From positions 61,041 through 125,040 of the forward strand of contig NZ_JANKZF010000016.1 in assembly GCF_027568515.1 (NCBI RefSeq): a stretch of DNA of 64,000 nucleotides, in the 5' to 3' direction. Origin of the DNA: Arthrobacter sp. HY1533 (lineage in GTDB: Bacteria; Actinomycetota; Actinomycetes; Actinomycetales; Micrococcaceae). Made by a program: the position numbers and the translations under genes. The notes beneath the pieces are model-generated. The model made no database searches. It was not told where the DNA came from and saw only the letters and a program-made list of their open reading frames with translations. Numbering within the stretch: position 1 is the first letter of the stretch; each line of letters starts with the position of its first letter. Shown in pieces: positions 35,808-44,346 of this stretch.

Positions 35808-36647
35808 TCAGCCGGTGGGGCGCAGCCTGCGGGAGATTTCCGCGGCGCAGCGCTTCACCTCAGGCAGCCACTGCGTGGCGAGGTCCTCGAGGTGGACTGT
35901 GCGTTCCTGCACGATTCCCTCGGCGGCGTTCCGGGCTGCGGCCGCCGGGCTGAGCGCCGGGCGGTTGGCAACGGTCAGGGTCACGCTGGCCACTGCCATG
36001 CCGCTGTGGTCCAGCACGGGAACGGCAATGCTGGAGAAGCCGTCGGTGACCTCGTCCTGCTCCCAGGAGAAGCCGCGCTCCCGGATTCTCCCCAGCAGCT
36101 CGTTCAGTGCCGGCACCGAGTGCACACCTGTCTCGTACCGGGTGGGAAACGCCTCCGGGCCCGGGTACAGGGCGGTTAGCTGGTCCGGCGTCATGGCCGC
36201 GAGCATGGCCCGGCCACTGGCGGTGAGGTGGGCCGGCAACCGGACGCCCGGGTTGGTCACCAGCGTGCTCTGCCGCTTGGCCCGCTCCTCAATGACGTAG
36301 ATGACCTCGCGGCCATGCATCACCGCCAGGTGGGCCGTGCGCTTGGTGCGTTCCACGAGCTGGGCAATGGGGAAGCGGGCCAAGCGCTGCAGCGGCACCT
36401 GGCGCGTGTAGCCCGTGCCGAGTTCGTGGGCCGTGACGCCCAGTGCGTACTTGCGCTCCTCGGGCAGGTGGACCACAAAGCCGTCCTCGATGAGGGCCGT
36501 GAGCAGGTGGTAGGTGGTGGAGCGCGGCAGTTCCACGTCCCTGGATATGGCTGCGGCACCCACGGGCCCGGCTTGTGCGGCAATGTAGCGCAGCACCGAC
36601 AGCACGTTTTTGGCTGCCGGGACCTGCGGCAAGTTCTGAGTTCCCAT
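35808..36647 (-). CDS. IclR-family transcriptional regulator, divergent from CoA-transferase
   Basis: The 279-residue protein has an N-terminal winged helix (KNVLSVLRYIAAQAGPVGAAAISRDVELPRSTTYHLLTALIEDGFV, about residues 12-57). An IclR effector domain follows, with LTASGRAMLA near 150 and VPVLDHSGMAVASVTLTV near 215. ATG 36647 (MGTQNLPQ) is chosen because it begins immediately downstream of a palindromic site at 36671-36686; longer in-frame starts would read through it. It probably controls itself and the CoA-transferase. The same motif at three other promoters in the window suggests a wider regulon. Confidence 0.9.
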   Translation of the reverse strand: MGTQNLPQVPAAKNVLSVLRYIAAQAGPVGAAAISRDVELPRSTTYHLLTALIEDGFVVHLPEERKYALGVTAHELGTGYTRQVPLQRLARFPIAQLVERTKRTAHLAVMHGREVIYVIEERAKRQSTLVTNPGVRLPAHLTASGRAMLAAMTPDQLTALYPGPEAFPTRYETGVHSVPALNELLGRIRERGFSWEQDEVTDGFSSIAVPVLDHSGMAVASVTLTVANRPALSPAAAARNAAEGIVQERTVHLEDLATQWLPEVKRCAAEISRRLRPTG

Positions 36648-36670
36648 GGGGCAATGGTAGCCCCTGGCGC

Positions 36671-36686
36671 GTCTGTGATCCCAGAC
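36671..36686. promoter_or_regulatory. IclR-type operator candidate, site D (IclR/CoA-transferase)
   Basis: GTCTGTGATCCCAGAC lies 24 bases upstream of the IclR start codon and about 105 bases upstream of the CoA-transferase start. Fifteen of 16 bases match site A at the hutU promoter. Confidence 0.6.
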
Positions 36687-36791
36687 GAAAAGAACGGCGC
36701 CCACAGGGCAGGCCCCGCCGTTCGGTGATGTGATGGCAATTACACGCCCCGGGCTGCCGGGTCGCCATCGTTGAAAAGGACTGCCTTCACC

Positions 36792-37982
36792 ATGAACACC
36801 GCACCTGTCCAGGAGACCGCCACGGCACCCGCCGCCATGAACCGGCCCGGCTCACTTGAGGGCCTGCGGGTCCTGGACCTGTCCCGGGTGCTGGCAGGCC
36901 CGTTCTGCGCCATGATCCTGGCGGACCTGGGCGCAGAGGTCATCAAGGTGGAAAGCCCTGACGGCGACGATTCGCGCCACTTTGGGCCCTGGTACAACGG
37001 TGAGTCCGCCTACTACCGGCTGTTCAACCGCAGCAAGTACGGGGTCACCATGGACCTGAAGGATCAGGCCGAACGCGAGCGGCTGCTCGCACTGGTGAGG
37101 CGCTCCGACGTCGTCATTGAAAACTTCAGGCCCGGTGTCATGGACAGGCTGGGCCTCTCCCCCGCCAGCCTGCTGCAGGAGAACCCTCGGCTGGTGCTGG
37201 TGAGCATCTCCGGGTTTGGGCAGGACGGGCCGCTGCAGAAGGCCCCGGCGTACGATCTCATTGCCCAGGCCATGAGCGGGCTGATGTCCGTCACGGGCTG
37301 GCCGGGCGGGGAGGCCACCCGGATCGGGATCAGCATTGGGGATGTGATTCCCGGGCTGTACGGCGCCATCGCGGCTCTCGCCGCCATCAATGAGCGCAAC
37401 AACACCGGCCGCGGGCAGCACATTGACGTGGCCATGCTTGACAGCCTGGTCTCGGTGCTGGAATCCGTGGGCATGCGCGCCCTGCACGGCGAGGAGCCCG
37501 TGGCCTGTGGCAATGACCACGCCATGTCCACCCCGTTCAGCACCTACCTGACCGGCCGCGGCTCCATCGCGATCGCCATTGCCGGGGACCGCTTGTTCCC
37601 CCGGCTCACCGAGGCCCTCAACCGGCCACAATGGCTTCAGGATGAGCGCTTCCGGGAGCAGACGCGGCGCAACGAGTTCCCCGTGGAATTCCGGACGGCA
37701 CTTGAGGAGGCGCTGCAGCCGTTCACCGACGACGAGGCAATCGAGCTGCTCACCGCCCACCACGTGCCGGTCTCCAAGGTTCAGACGGTCAACGAGGCCC
37801 TGAACAGCGAGCACTCCCTGCACCGCGGCACGGTGGCCACTGAATCCGACGGTTTCAGGACGCTGGCTTCCCCGCTGCGCCTGACCGGCTCTGTGGCGCC
37901 CTCCCCCGCTCCGACGCTGGGGCAGCACAATGGCCTGCTGGGCGAATGGATTGCGGGGCCGGTGCGCACAGGGCACCCATGA
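36792..37982 (+). CDS. Class III (CaiB/BaiF) CoA-transferase
   Basis: The 396-residue protein has the family III CoA-transferase signatures: LEGLRVLDLSRVLAGPFCAMILADLGAEVIKVE (about residues 22-54), NFRPGVMDRLG near 108, and the active-site aspartate in AYDLIAQAMSGLMSVTG near 153. It moves CoA between acyl-CoA and a free carboxylic acid. Succinyl-CoA:glutarate CoA-transferases belong to this family, and the window also holds a glutaryl-CoA dehydrogenase-like gene with the same upstream motif, so glutarate is a reasonable guess. ATG 36792 has AAAAGGA upstream; a TTG at 36771 is less likely. It is divergent from its probable IclR regulator. Confidence 0.9.
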   Translation: MNTAPVQETATAPAAMNRPGSLEGLRVLDLSRVLAGPFCAMILADLGAEVIKVESPDGDDSRHFGPWYNGESAYYRLFNRSKYGVTMDLKDQAERERLLALVRRSDVVIENFRPGVMDRLGLSPASLLQENPRLVLVSISGFGQDGPLQKAPAYDLIAQAMSGLMSVTGWPGGEATRIGISIGDVIPGLYGAIAALAAINERNNTGRGQHIDVAMLDSLVSVLESVGMRALHGEEPVACGNDHAMSTPFSTYLTGRGSIAIAIAGDRLFPRLTEALNRPQWLQDERFREQTRRNEFPVEFRTALEEALQPFTDDEAIELLTAHHVPVSKVQTVNEALNSEHSLHRGTVATESDGFRTLASPLRLTGSVAPSPAPTLGQHNGLLGEWIAGPVRTGHP

Positions 37983-38002
37983 TGGGCCGCTAGGCTTGAA
38001 CC

Positions 38003-38491
38003 ATGCGTTTTCTTGCGTCCCCCGCCGTTCGTTGCACCTCCATCGCCGCCGCCGCACTCCTTGCCCTGACGGCGTGCGCGCCTTCCGTGACCATGACAGA
38101 GGCCAAGGACGCGAACAATCCAGCCTGTGCACCCATGATGGTTGCCCTGCCGGACTCGCTGGCCGATGCAAAGCGCCGCACCACCACCGCACAGGCCACG
38201 GCCGCCTGGGGCGATCCATCAGTGGTGGTGCTGCGCTGCGGTGTGACTGTGCCCGGCCCCACCACTGACAAGTGCGTCACAGTCAATGGCGTGGACTGGG
38301 TGATCAAGGAAGGTGACGGGTCCTGGACATTCACCACATACGGCCGCACCCCCGCCACTGAACTGATCATGGAGGAGAACAAGGTTCCCTCCGACACCGT
38401 CCTGACGCAGATTTCCGCCGCCGCGTCCAAGATCCCCGCCAAGGGTGGCTGCGTGGGCCTGGACGACGCCAAGACGGCACCGGCGGGCTAA
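38003..38491 (+). CDS. DUF3515-like lipoprotein
   Basis: The 162-residue protein has a lipoprotein signal peptide with lipobox LTAC (Cys at about residue 25). A small domain with CAPMMVALPDSLADAKRR, WGDPSVVVLRCGV and GVDWVIKE follows, the pattern of DUF3515 actinobacterial lipoproteins. In Mycobacterium, the homologue I recall (Rv2980) faces ddl and gpsA. Here it is convergent with ddl but 9.4 kb away. The function is unknown. ATG 38003 comes 20 bases after the CoA-transferase stop. Confidence 0.8.
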   Translation: MRFLASPAVRCTSIAAAALLALTACAPSVTMTEAKDANNPACAPMMVALPDSLADAKRRTTTAQATAAWGDPSVVVLRCGVTVPGPTTDKCVTVNGVDWVIKEGDGSWTFTTYGRTPATELIMEENKVPSDTVLTQISAAASKIPAKGGCVGLDDAKTAPAG

Positions 38492-38627
38492 AAGCAGGGC
38501 AGTCGAAATTTCTGTAACCCAAAAGGGGGACAAAAACTGAAGTAGTGGGTTTCGATCTTTCAAGGATTTATCCTCCCAAGTAGCATGGCGGAAAGTGTTC
38601 CCGGCGCCTTCCAGAACAGAGAACTCC

Positions 38628-39704
38628 ATGCACAATCGAGCAATTAGATTCAAGCCTTGGGTTCTCCTGATTTCGGCCGCTTCGGTAATCGCAACAATCG
38701 CGTTGTGCATTTCCATTGTCATTCCCTTGATGAACACCAACAAAACAAATTCATCATCGGTTGAAGTCAATTCAGGCGTCCAAGATGACCCGCCGGCAGC
38801 CGGACTCCCGGTTCCACCCACAGCCTTGGCCGGGGCAGCAGCAAAGTTGGCGGAGCACGTACTTGACAACAGTCAGGGCCTGGATGATTTAGGGCAGCAC
38901 TCACCGGTCAGCGAAGACCGGCCAGGGGAGGGAATGTGGGTCGTCGAACTGTCAAAGCCATTGGCCGATTTTCCGCTCGAGCTCGACGCCGTCGAGCAAC
39001 TGTCCTGCATTGGGAAAGGGCCAGATTGTCTCAATCGCCCGGCGTGTACCGATGCCCAACTTGAATGGTTGACAAAGAATGCCAGAAAGGCAGGGATTTG
39101 GGCTTTCAACGATACGTTGTACCTCGCCGCCTCGAGGATCCGGAACACCGCAACTAGTGGATCGGTCCTGACGGTGAGCGACTTCAAATTGGATCTGATT
39201 GTGGAAACAATCTCCGACGATTCCATCTACATTTCATGCCAGGCCTACACAAACGCCGCATTTGGAGCTGCAACCGGTTCCAGGGTGTCACGGCCGGCGC
39301 TGTTCACTTTGGGCAGTTCGTCAACTGCCCTGTTTGGCGGGTTTTCACAGTTCGGCGTGGACGCAACGCGCCAGGTGCCGGAAGGCCAGCCGGCCACGGT
39401 AAATCTTGAACCAGGCCAGGATGTGCTCTTGGATTTTAGTGCGTCGATCCCCCACGCCATGGCAATTGAGGGATCAATTACCGCCATGGCATCCTCCGGC
39501 GGAGAGTCCGTGCCGGTAAAAATCAGTGATGAGAAGTACGGTGCTGGAATCTCCGCCGCCATCCCTGGGCGTCGAGACGTGATTTGGACGATAGTTTCAG
39601 GCGCACCGTGCCCCACTCCCGTCAACGTCAACGGGAGTATTCGCTACGGGGACTCTAAGGACTGCACCCTCGAGGCCATGCTGACCAACCACGGCTTGAA
39701 CTAG
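38628..39704 (+). CDS. Unrecognised exported/membrane-anchored protein, paralogue 1
   Basis: The 358-residue protein has one N-terminal membrane segment (about residues 10-32) and then an extracellular domain. I do not recognise a family. It resembles the protein encoded directly downstream: both have QL-x-WL followed by a basic stretch, then RNTA-x-SGS and a Phe/Asp-rich strand, and an LEPGQ/LAPGE segment before a strand of hydrophobic residues. Cysteine pairs (SCIGKGPDC and PCPTPV...KDC) suggest disulfides outside the cell. ATG 38628 is preceded by GAGAA. Base composition is a little less GC-rich than the neighbours. Confidence 0.7.
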   Translation: MHNRAIRFKPWVLLISAASVIATIALCISIVIPLMNTNKTNSSSVEVNSGVQDDPPAAGLPVPPTALAGAAAKLAEHVLDNSQGLDDLGQHSPVSEDRPGEGMWVVELSKPLADFPLELDAVEQLSCIGKGPDCLNRPACTDAQLEWLTKNARKAGIWAFNDTLYLAASRIRNTATSGSVLTVSDFKLDLIVETISDDSIYISCQAYTNAAFGAATGSRVSRPALFTLGSSSTALFGGFSQFGVDATRQVPEGQPATVNLEPGQDVLLDFSASIPHAMAIEGSITAMASSGGESVPVKISDEKYGAGISAAIPGRRDVIWTIVSGAPCPTPVNVNGSIRYGDSKDCTLEAMLTNHGLN

Positions 39705-39742
39705 TTTGGCCACCAAATATGCTCGTTGGACCTGAAAGGGGC

Positions 39743-40699
39743 ATGAATTCAGTGGAGCCACCGGAACAGCCTCAAGGGGCGGCATCCGCCACCCCCTCAC
39801 AACCGCCAGCGCTTCACGACGCGAGCCCCACCTCCCAAGCCGTTGACGTGGCCTTTGCCCCAGTCCCGGAAATGCTGGCCCTGCCACCGGCAGAGCCCGG
39901 CAAGCCCTGGTGGCGGCGACTTGGGCCAGTGCTCACGGCAGGTGCCGCGGTCCTGGGTGCGGTCATCGGCGTCATCCAGGTGTGGCCCCTAATCTTCAGC
40001 GACTCATCGAGTTTGGCTACGTTGGAAACAGGCGCCAAACCCTACCGCCCAGACGAAGTGGCCCACTACGTTCTGCCCCTCATGACCGACTTCACGGACT
40101 TTCCTTTCGCGGCTGCCCAGTGCGGCGACGAACAACTGAATTGGCTGGATTCCAAGGGCCGGCGTTTCCAGCGCGACTATGTCGTCCAAGTACGCAACAC
40201 TGCCCGGAGCGGCTCGATCATTGCGCTGCAAAACTTTCACGCAGAAGGTGAACTGGCACAGCAGACTGAGGGAATGATCCTTGAATGCGATCGTCTTGAA
40301 GGCAGTGGTGTGGTGACAGAGCCAGCACAGCTCCGTCTGGACACAGATGTGGCCGCCTACTTCGACAAGTCAAAGTTGGGCAATGCAGGAACCGGCCAGC
40401 CCAACATGCCGCTGGGCTACAACTTGGCTCCGGGTGAGACGGGCCAAATTGTCATGTCACTGTCCTCCATTGCAGATTTCAGTGGGAACTTGATGGTCTC
40501 CGGTGCCGTTGGGAAAGAATCCCGCGACTTTCCCATTGCCCTGGAAGGTGGGGAACAGAACATCAATTTCCTTGGGGCCTCCACGAGCCACCAAGTCATG
40601 CTTCGCGTTGCAGCGGGTCGACTCGAATGCGACGTGATTTCCACCAAGGAATCATTTGTTTGCGACATTTCCCGGCTCACCGTGGGCACTCCTCCGTAG
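39743..40699 (+). CDS. Unrecognised membrane-anchored protein, paralogue 2
   Basis: The 318-residue protein has a Pro/Ala-rich cytoplasmic N-terminus of about 55 residues, one membrane segment (about 62-84) and an extracellular domain resembling paralogue 1: QLNWLDSKGRRF, VRNTARSGSIIAL and YNLAPGETGQIVM. No known family or catalytic motif is apparent. ATG 39743 immediately follows GAAAGGGG; ATG 39719 and GTG 39752 are alternatives. The genes are 38 bases apart and in the same direction, so they are probably cotranscribed. Confidence 0.7.
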   Translation: MNSVEPPEQPQGAASATPSQPPALHDASPTSQAVDVAFAPVPEMLALPPAEPGKPWWRRLGPVLTAGAAVLGAVIGVIQVWPLIFSDSSSLATLETGAKPYRPDEVAHYVLPLMTDFTDFPFAAAQCGDEQLNWLDSKGRRFQRDYVVQVRNTARSGSIIALQNFHAEGELAQQTEGMILECDRLEGSGVVTEPAQLRLDTDVAAYFDKSKLGNAGTGQPNMPLGYNLAPGETGQIVMSLSSIADFSGNLMVSGAVGKESRDFPIALEGGEQNINFLGASTSHQVMLRVAAGRLECDVISTKESFVCDISRLTVGTPP

Positions 40700-40799
40700 C
40701 TGGACTGGCTTCAGGCGTCGTCCATGGCCACAATCGATTGGCCAGATTCCTCACCTGTCCGTCCATGTCGACGAAGTCGCCGCGGCGGTGCGGACGCGC

Positions 40800-41954
40800 T
40801 CAGGCCTTGACGCCCAGCTTCCACAAGGACGTGACTTCGCGGGCGCGGGCGTCGTGGAACGGGTCGCTGCGGTCCATGGAGCGCGGGTGGCTCGACTGGG
40901 TGTCCAACCGGTCAAGAACTTCCAGGCCGGCCTGGGCAATCCAGCCCAGCAGTTCCTCGCGCGAGCGCAGGCCGAGGTGCTCGGCCAGGTCCGAGATGAT
41001 GAGCCAGCCCTCTCCCCCGGGCTCCAGGTGCTGCGGCAGCCCGGCCAGGAACGCCTTGAGCATGCGGCTCTTGGGATCGTAGACGGCGTTGTCCAGCAAG
41101 GTGTTGGCCGTTCCCGGCAGCCACGGCGGGTTGCACACCACCAGTGGCGCGCGACCTTCGGGGAACATGTCCCCCTGAACAACCTCAACGATGTCTGACA
41201 GGCCCAGGCTTTCCAGGTTTTCCGCGGCGCAGGCCACGGCGCGCGGCTCACTGTCCGTGGCGACCACGCGCTTGACGCCGTGCTTGGCCAGGATGGCCGC
41301 GAGCACGCCAGTTCCCGTGCCGATGTCGAACGCCAGGGACGCGGGTGCGCCACCTGCCGCGGGCAGCGCCGCCTGTGCCACGAGGCCCAGATATTCACTG
41401 CGGATGGGGGCAAACGTGCCGTACTGCGGGTGGATCACGGCGTCGAGTTCCTGCACAAACAAGCCATTGCGGCGCCATTCGTAGGCGCCCACGGCGCCGA
41501 GCACGTCCTGCAGCGGCACCACCGTGGGCTCCTCCACCGGCCCCGCGGCAGCCAGCCAGGCCTCAGAAACATCGGGTGCCCGGCGCAGCGCCACGGCCGG
41601 CCCGGGTTCGAGCGGCACCAGCAGGAGCCCCAGCATGCGGGAGCGGTGGGCACGCCCCTGGCGGAAGCGGTAGAAAGCTTTGGCGACGTCCTCGCCGTCG
41701 TTCCTGGAAAAGGCGGGCAGGCGCCGGGCCATGGCCGAGAGCAACTGGCGGGCATTGTGGTAGTCGCCCTGCCACAGCATGGCGGTGCCGTGCGCGGCGA
41801 GGCGGTGGGCGTCGTCGGCCGTCAGCGAGTCATCCACGGCCTGCACCTTCTTGGGCGCGGAGGCACCGCTGGCGGAGAACCACAGCGCGGTCCGTTCGGC
41901 ATCGCCCTGGGTCCAGGCCACGGTGGTGGCTGGCTGCGATGGCTGCGTGCTCAT
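40800..41954 (-). CDS. Class I SAM-dependent methyltransferase
   Basis: The 384-residue protein has an N-terminal helical region (about 1-170) followed by a Rossmann methyltransferase domain: the SAM-binding motif LAFDIGTGTGVLAAILA near 207, acidic loop VVATDSEP near 230, and the NPPW motif VVCNPPWLPG near 280. NPPY/W is typical of N-methyltransferases such as HemK/PrmC and rRNA enzymes like RsmC. The exact target is unclear. ATG 41954 has GGAG upstream. It is convergent with the paralogue pair. Confidence 0.85.
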   Translation of the reverse strand: MSTQPSQPATTVAWTQGDAERTALWFSASGASAPKKVQAVDDSLTADDAHRLAAHGTAMLWQGDYHNARQLLSAMARRLPAFSRNDGEDVAKAFYRFRQGRAHRSRMLGLLLVPLEPGPAVALRRAPDVSEAWLAAAGPVEEPTVVPLQDVLGAVGAYEWRRNGLFVQELDAVIHPQYGTFAPIRSEYLGLVAQAALPAAGGAPASLAFDIGTGTGVLAAILAKHGVKRVVATDSEPRAVACAAENLESLGLSDIVEVVQGDMFPEGRAPLVVCNPPWLPGTANTLLDNAVYDPKSRMLKAFLAGLPQHLEPGGEGWLIISDLAEHLGLRSREELLGWIAQAGLEVLDRLDTQSSHPRSMDRSDPFHDARAREVTSLWKLGVKA

Positions 41955-42080
41955 GGTGAAGGGGCTCCTCAAAGAGTGCCGGCAGCCTGGCGTTGCGCTG
42001 GTGCCCGCGGGTTGGTGAGTCCCCAGTTTATCCCGGGAGCGTGGGCGGCACGGCCTGAAGCACTGCGCCCCGGGCCAGCC

Positions 42081-43088
42081 TCAGGAACTGCCCGTCCGGG
42101 CGTGAAGGGGCCCGTGGATCTCGGCATACGTTTCGTTTTGTTCCTCGGTTCCGTCAAAGGCAAGGATGGTGACCTGCGGCCGCTCGCCCACAGGAAGGGC
42201 CCGGGCGCGGACCACGCCGGACTGGGCCCGCTCCAACACGGCCACAAGCTGCCGCGCTGCATCCGCCAGGACGGCAGGGGTCAGGTGCGCCTTGCGGTCA
42301 TCCAGGAGGTCCACCTTGACACCACGCACGCGGGCGGCCCGGCTCGCCGCCAGCACCTCCGGTGTGGCCAGGACCCGGCCGCGGATCTGGTCCCGCAGCC
42401 CGGCCTCCAGCAAGGCCAGTTCCCGGCGCTGCGCCTCGGTCACATTGCCGGCGGCAATGGTTTCCAGGGCCGGCCGGGCCAGTTGGTCCAGTTCCCGCAT
42501 GCCCTGCTCGCGGTAGAGGCTGCGGGCGTGTTCCCGGGCCAGGCGGGTGGCCGACTCCCTGCTTTGCTGCGTGTAGGCCGCGATGTTGCTGCGGCTGCGC
42601 CCCAGCATGGAGAGCACCGCCGTGGCGATGACCATCCACATCACAGGTGTCAGGACCAGCGCCAGCGCATCCACCAAAGGCAGCCCATGTGCCAGTGAGG
42701 CCCTGAAGTCCAGGACGGCAAACAGGCCCATGCCGAACCATGCAACCGCCAGCCGGTTCCGGAAGGCCAGCGCCACCAGCAGCATCTGGATGGCTCCGTT
42801 GTGCCATGCCGTGTAGCCCGGGTGGATGCCGACGGGCAGCACCCCCGTCACCAGCAGATCCATGGCAGCCACGCCGGCCAGCACGGCCAAGGCGGCCGGG
42901 AACGGGAGTGTCCGCTGTGCGGTGCGCCAGCAGATGGTGGCCATCAGGGCAAGGCAGATGGCCATGGCCGTGAGCATGGGCCATGCGGAGGTTGCCTTGT
43001 GCAGGTTGGCAAGGCCCAGCACCACGTGCACGGCAGGCATGGGGATGGCGAATGCCAGCACCAGCCAGCTATTGATCTTCTGGTCCAT
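42081..43088 (-). CDS. Kinase-like membrane protein lacking an ATP site, third partner of the two-component system
   Basis: The 335-residue protein has about six membrane segments in the first 165 residues and a helical cytoplasmic region (SRSNIAAYTQQSRESATRLAREHARSLYREQG). Its overall plan resembles the sensor kinase encoded directly upstream. I see no phospho-acceptor histidine motif and no N, G1 or G2 boxes of the kinase ATPase domain. It overlaps the kinase gene by 20 bases, so translation is coupled. It may be a degenerate kinase acting as a sensor subunit; that is inference. Confidence 0.65.
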   Translation of the reverse strand: MDQKINSWLVLAFAIPMPAVHVVLGLANLHKATSAWPMLTAMAICLALMATICWRTAQRTLPFPAALAVLAGVAAMDLLVTGVLPVGIHPGYTAWHNGAIQMLLVALAFRNRLAVAWFGMGLFAVLDFRASLAHGLPLVDALALVLTPVMWMVIATAVLSMLGRSRSNIAAYTQQSRESATRLAREHARSLYREQGMRELDQLARPALETIAAGNVTEAQRRELALLEAGLRDQIRGRVLATPEVLAASRAARVRGVKVDLLDDRKAHLTPAVLADAARQLVAVLERAQSGVVRARALPVGERPQVTILAFDGTEEQNETYAEIHGPLHARTGSS

Positions 43089-44346
43089 GGCCGCCCCTCC
43101 CCTGCCGCCACTGCAGCCTCACCAGGGTGCCAGTCTCCGGGGTTGAAATGATCTGGGCCGAGCCGCCAGCACCGTGCATGCGCTCAATGATGGACACCTT
43201 CACGCCCATCCGCTCCAGGGGAATGGCGTCGACGTCAAAGCCCGGGCCGCTGTCTTCGACCTCCACGACCACATGGGCCAGTTCCCCGCCGGCCGGCTGG
43301 TGGCCTGGAAAGTGCACGCTCAGGCGGATGCCGGCCCCGGGGGCGTGCTTGGCGGCGTTGCGCACAGCCTCCGCCGCCGACTGGTTCAGGGCGCGTGCCA
43401 CGGTAACCGGAATCGACGCCGGCACGGGCTTGCCCTCACCCGGGGCTTCCACCACGACGGCGGACCCGGCCACCGCGCCAGCGAGCCGTCCCAGCCACTC
43501 GTCCAAGGTGACGGAACCGCCGTCGGACGTGCCGTCGTCGTGCGCCACGGCCTCCAGCTGGGCCAGCGCGGCCACGGCGGCAACACGCGCCGCGTCTGCC
43601 ACCTCCTGGCTGCTGGCCTGGGAAGCCACGATGAGGGTGCTCAGGACGATGTCGTGGGTCAGGGCGTCCAGCCGTGCACGTTCAAGGGACATCGCCTCGA
43701 GGCGGGCGGCGCCGGCAAACTTCTCCACGGCATCCACGGCGGCGCGGTCCTGCGCGCGCACGGCCACGCGCAGGGCCCAGATGGGGGCCACGATGACAAG
43801 AGTCATGGCGATGGTGAGCAGGGAATCCTGCCACGAATCCGCCCACTGGCGCGAGGTTCCGGCCGGCAAAACCGGAATGATGAACACCAGCACGGAGAAG
43901 AGCAGACCGTAGCCCACGGCCATCTTGTTGTTGCGCGCCACGGCCGCAAGCCCCACGCCGGCGCCGGCAATCCCCCACGACCACGGGCGGGCGTCCGGGC
44001 TCAGGCCGTTGCCGATGACACCCAGGTGCCAGAGCAGGAAGCCCAGCAGGATCATCCACGCCACGGCCCCGGCGAACAGGCGGCGCAGGTTCCCGCGTTT
44101 TTTCGGGACCATGGTGGCCACTGTCAGCACCGGGATCAGGACTACGAACACAACATAGTCAACGCCCATCCGGTTGCCGCCGCCCTGGAGCAGGTCCGGC
44201 AGGGCAAGGGCAATCAGCAGCAGCGCAAAGGCCCCGATGGAGCGCGCCAGCACCAGTTCGGTCTGGTCCTCGGTGTTGGGGGTGATGGCGGCCGGGGAGG
44301 TCCCGGCACGGCGGGCCTTGCGCGACCGCTCCTGCACGGCGGTCAA
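43069..44346 (-). CDS. Sensor histidine kinase
   Basis: The 425-residue protein has about six membrane segments (residues 35-195). A linker helix follows with a phospho-acceptor-like LDALTHDIVLSTLIVA (His at 231), then an ATPase domain with the N box EAVRNAAKHAPG (about 326-337) and G1 box VEVEDSGPGFD near 362. There is no recognisable extracellular ligand domain. It overlaps the response-regulator gene by four bases (ATGA), so RR, kinase and the kinase-like protein form one operon. Confidence 0.85.
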   Translation of the reverse strand: MTAVQERSRKARRAGTSPAAITPNTEDQTELVLARSIGAFALLLIALALPDLLQGGGNRMGVDYVVFVVLIPVLTVATMVPKKRGNLRRLFAGAVAWMILLGFLLWHLGVIGNGLSPDARPWSWGIAGAGVGLAAVARNNKMAVGYGLLFSVLVFIIPVLPAGTSRQWADSWQDSLLTIAMTLVIVAPIWALRVAVRAQDRAAVDAVEKFAGAARLEAMSLERARLDALTHDIVLSTLIVASQASSQEVADAARVAAVAALAQLEAVAHDDGTSDGGSVTLDEWLGRLAGAVAGSAVVVEAPGEGKPVPASIPVTVARALNQSAAEAVRNAAKHAPGAGIRLSVHFPGHQPAGGELAHVVVEVEDSGPGFDVDAIPLERMGVKVSIIERMHGAGGSAQIISTPETGTLVRLQWRQGRGGHGPEDQ

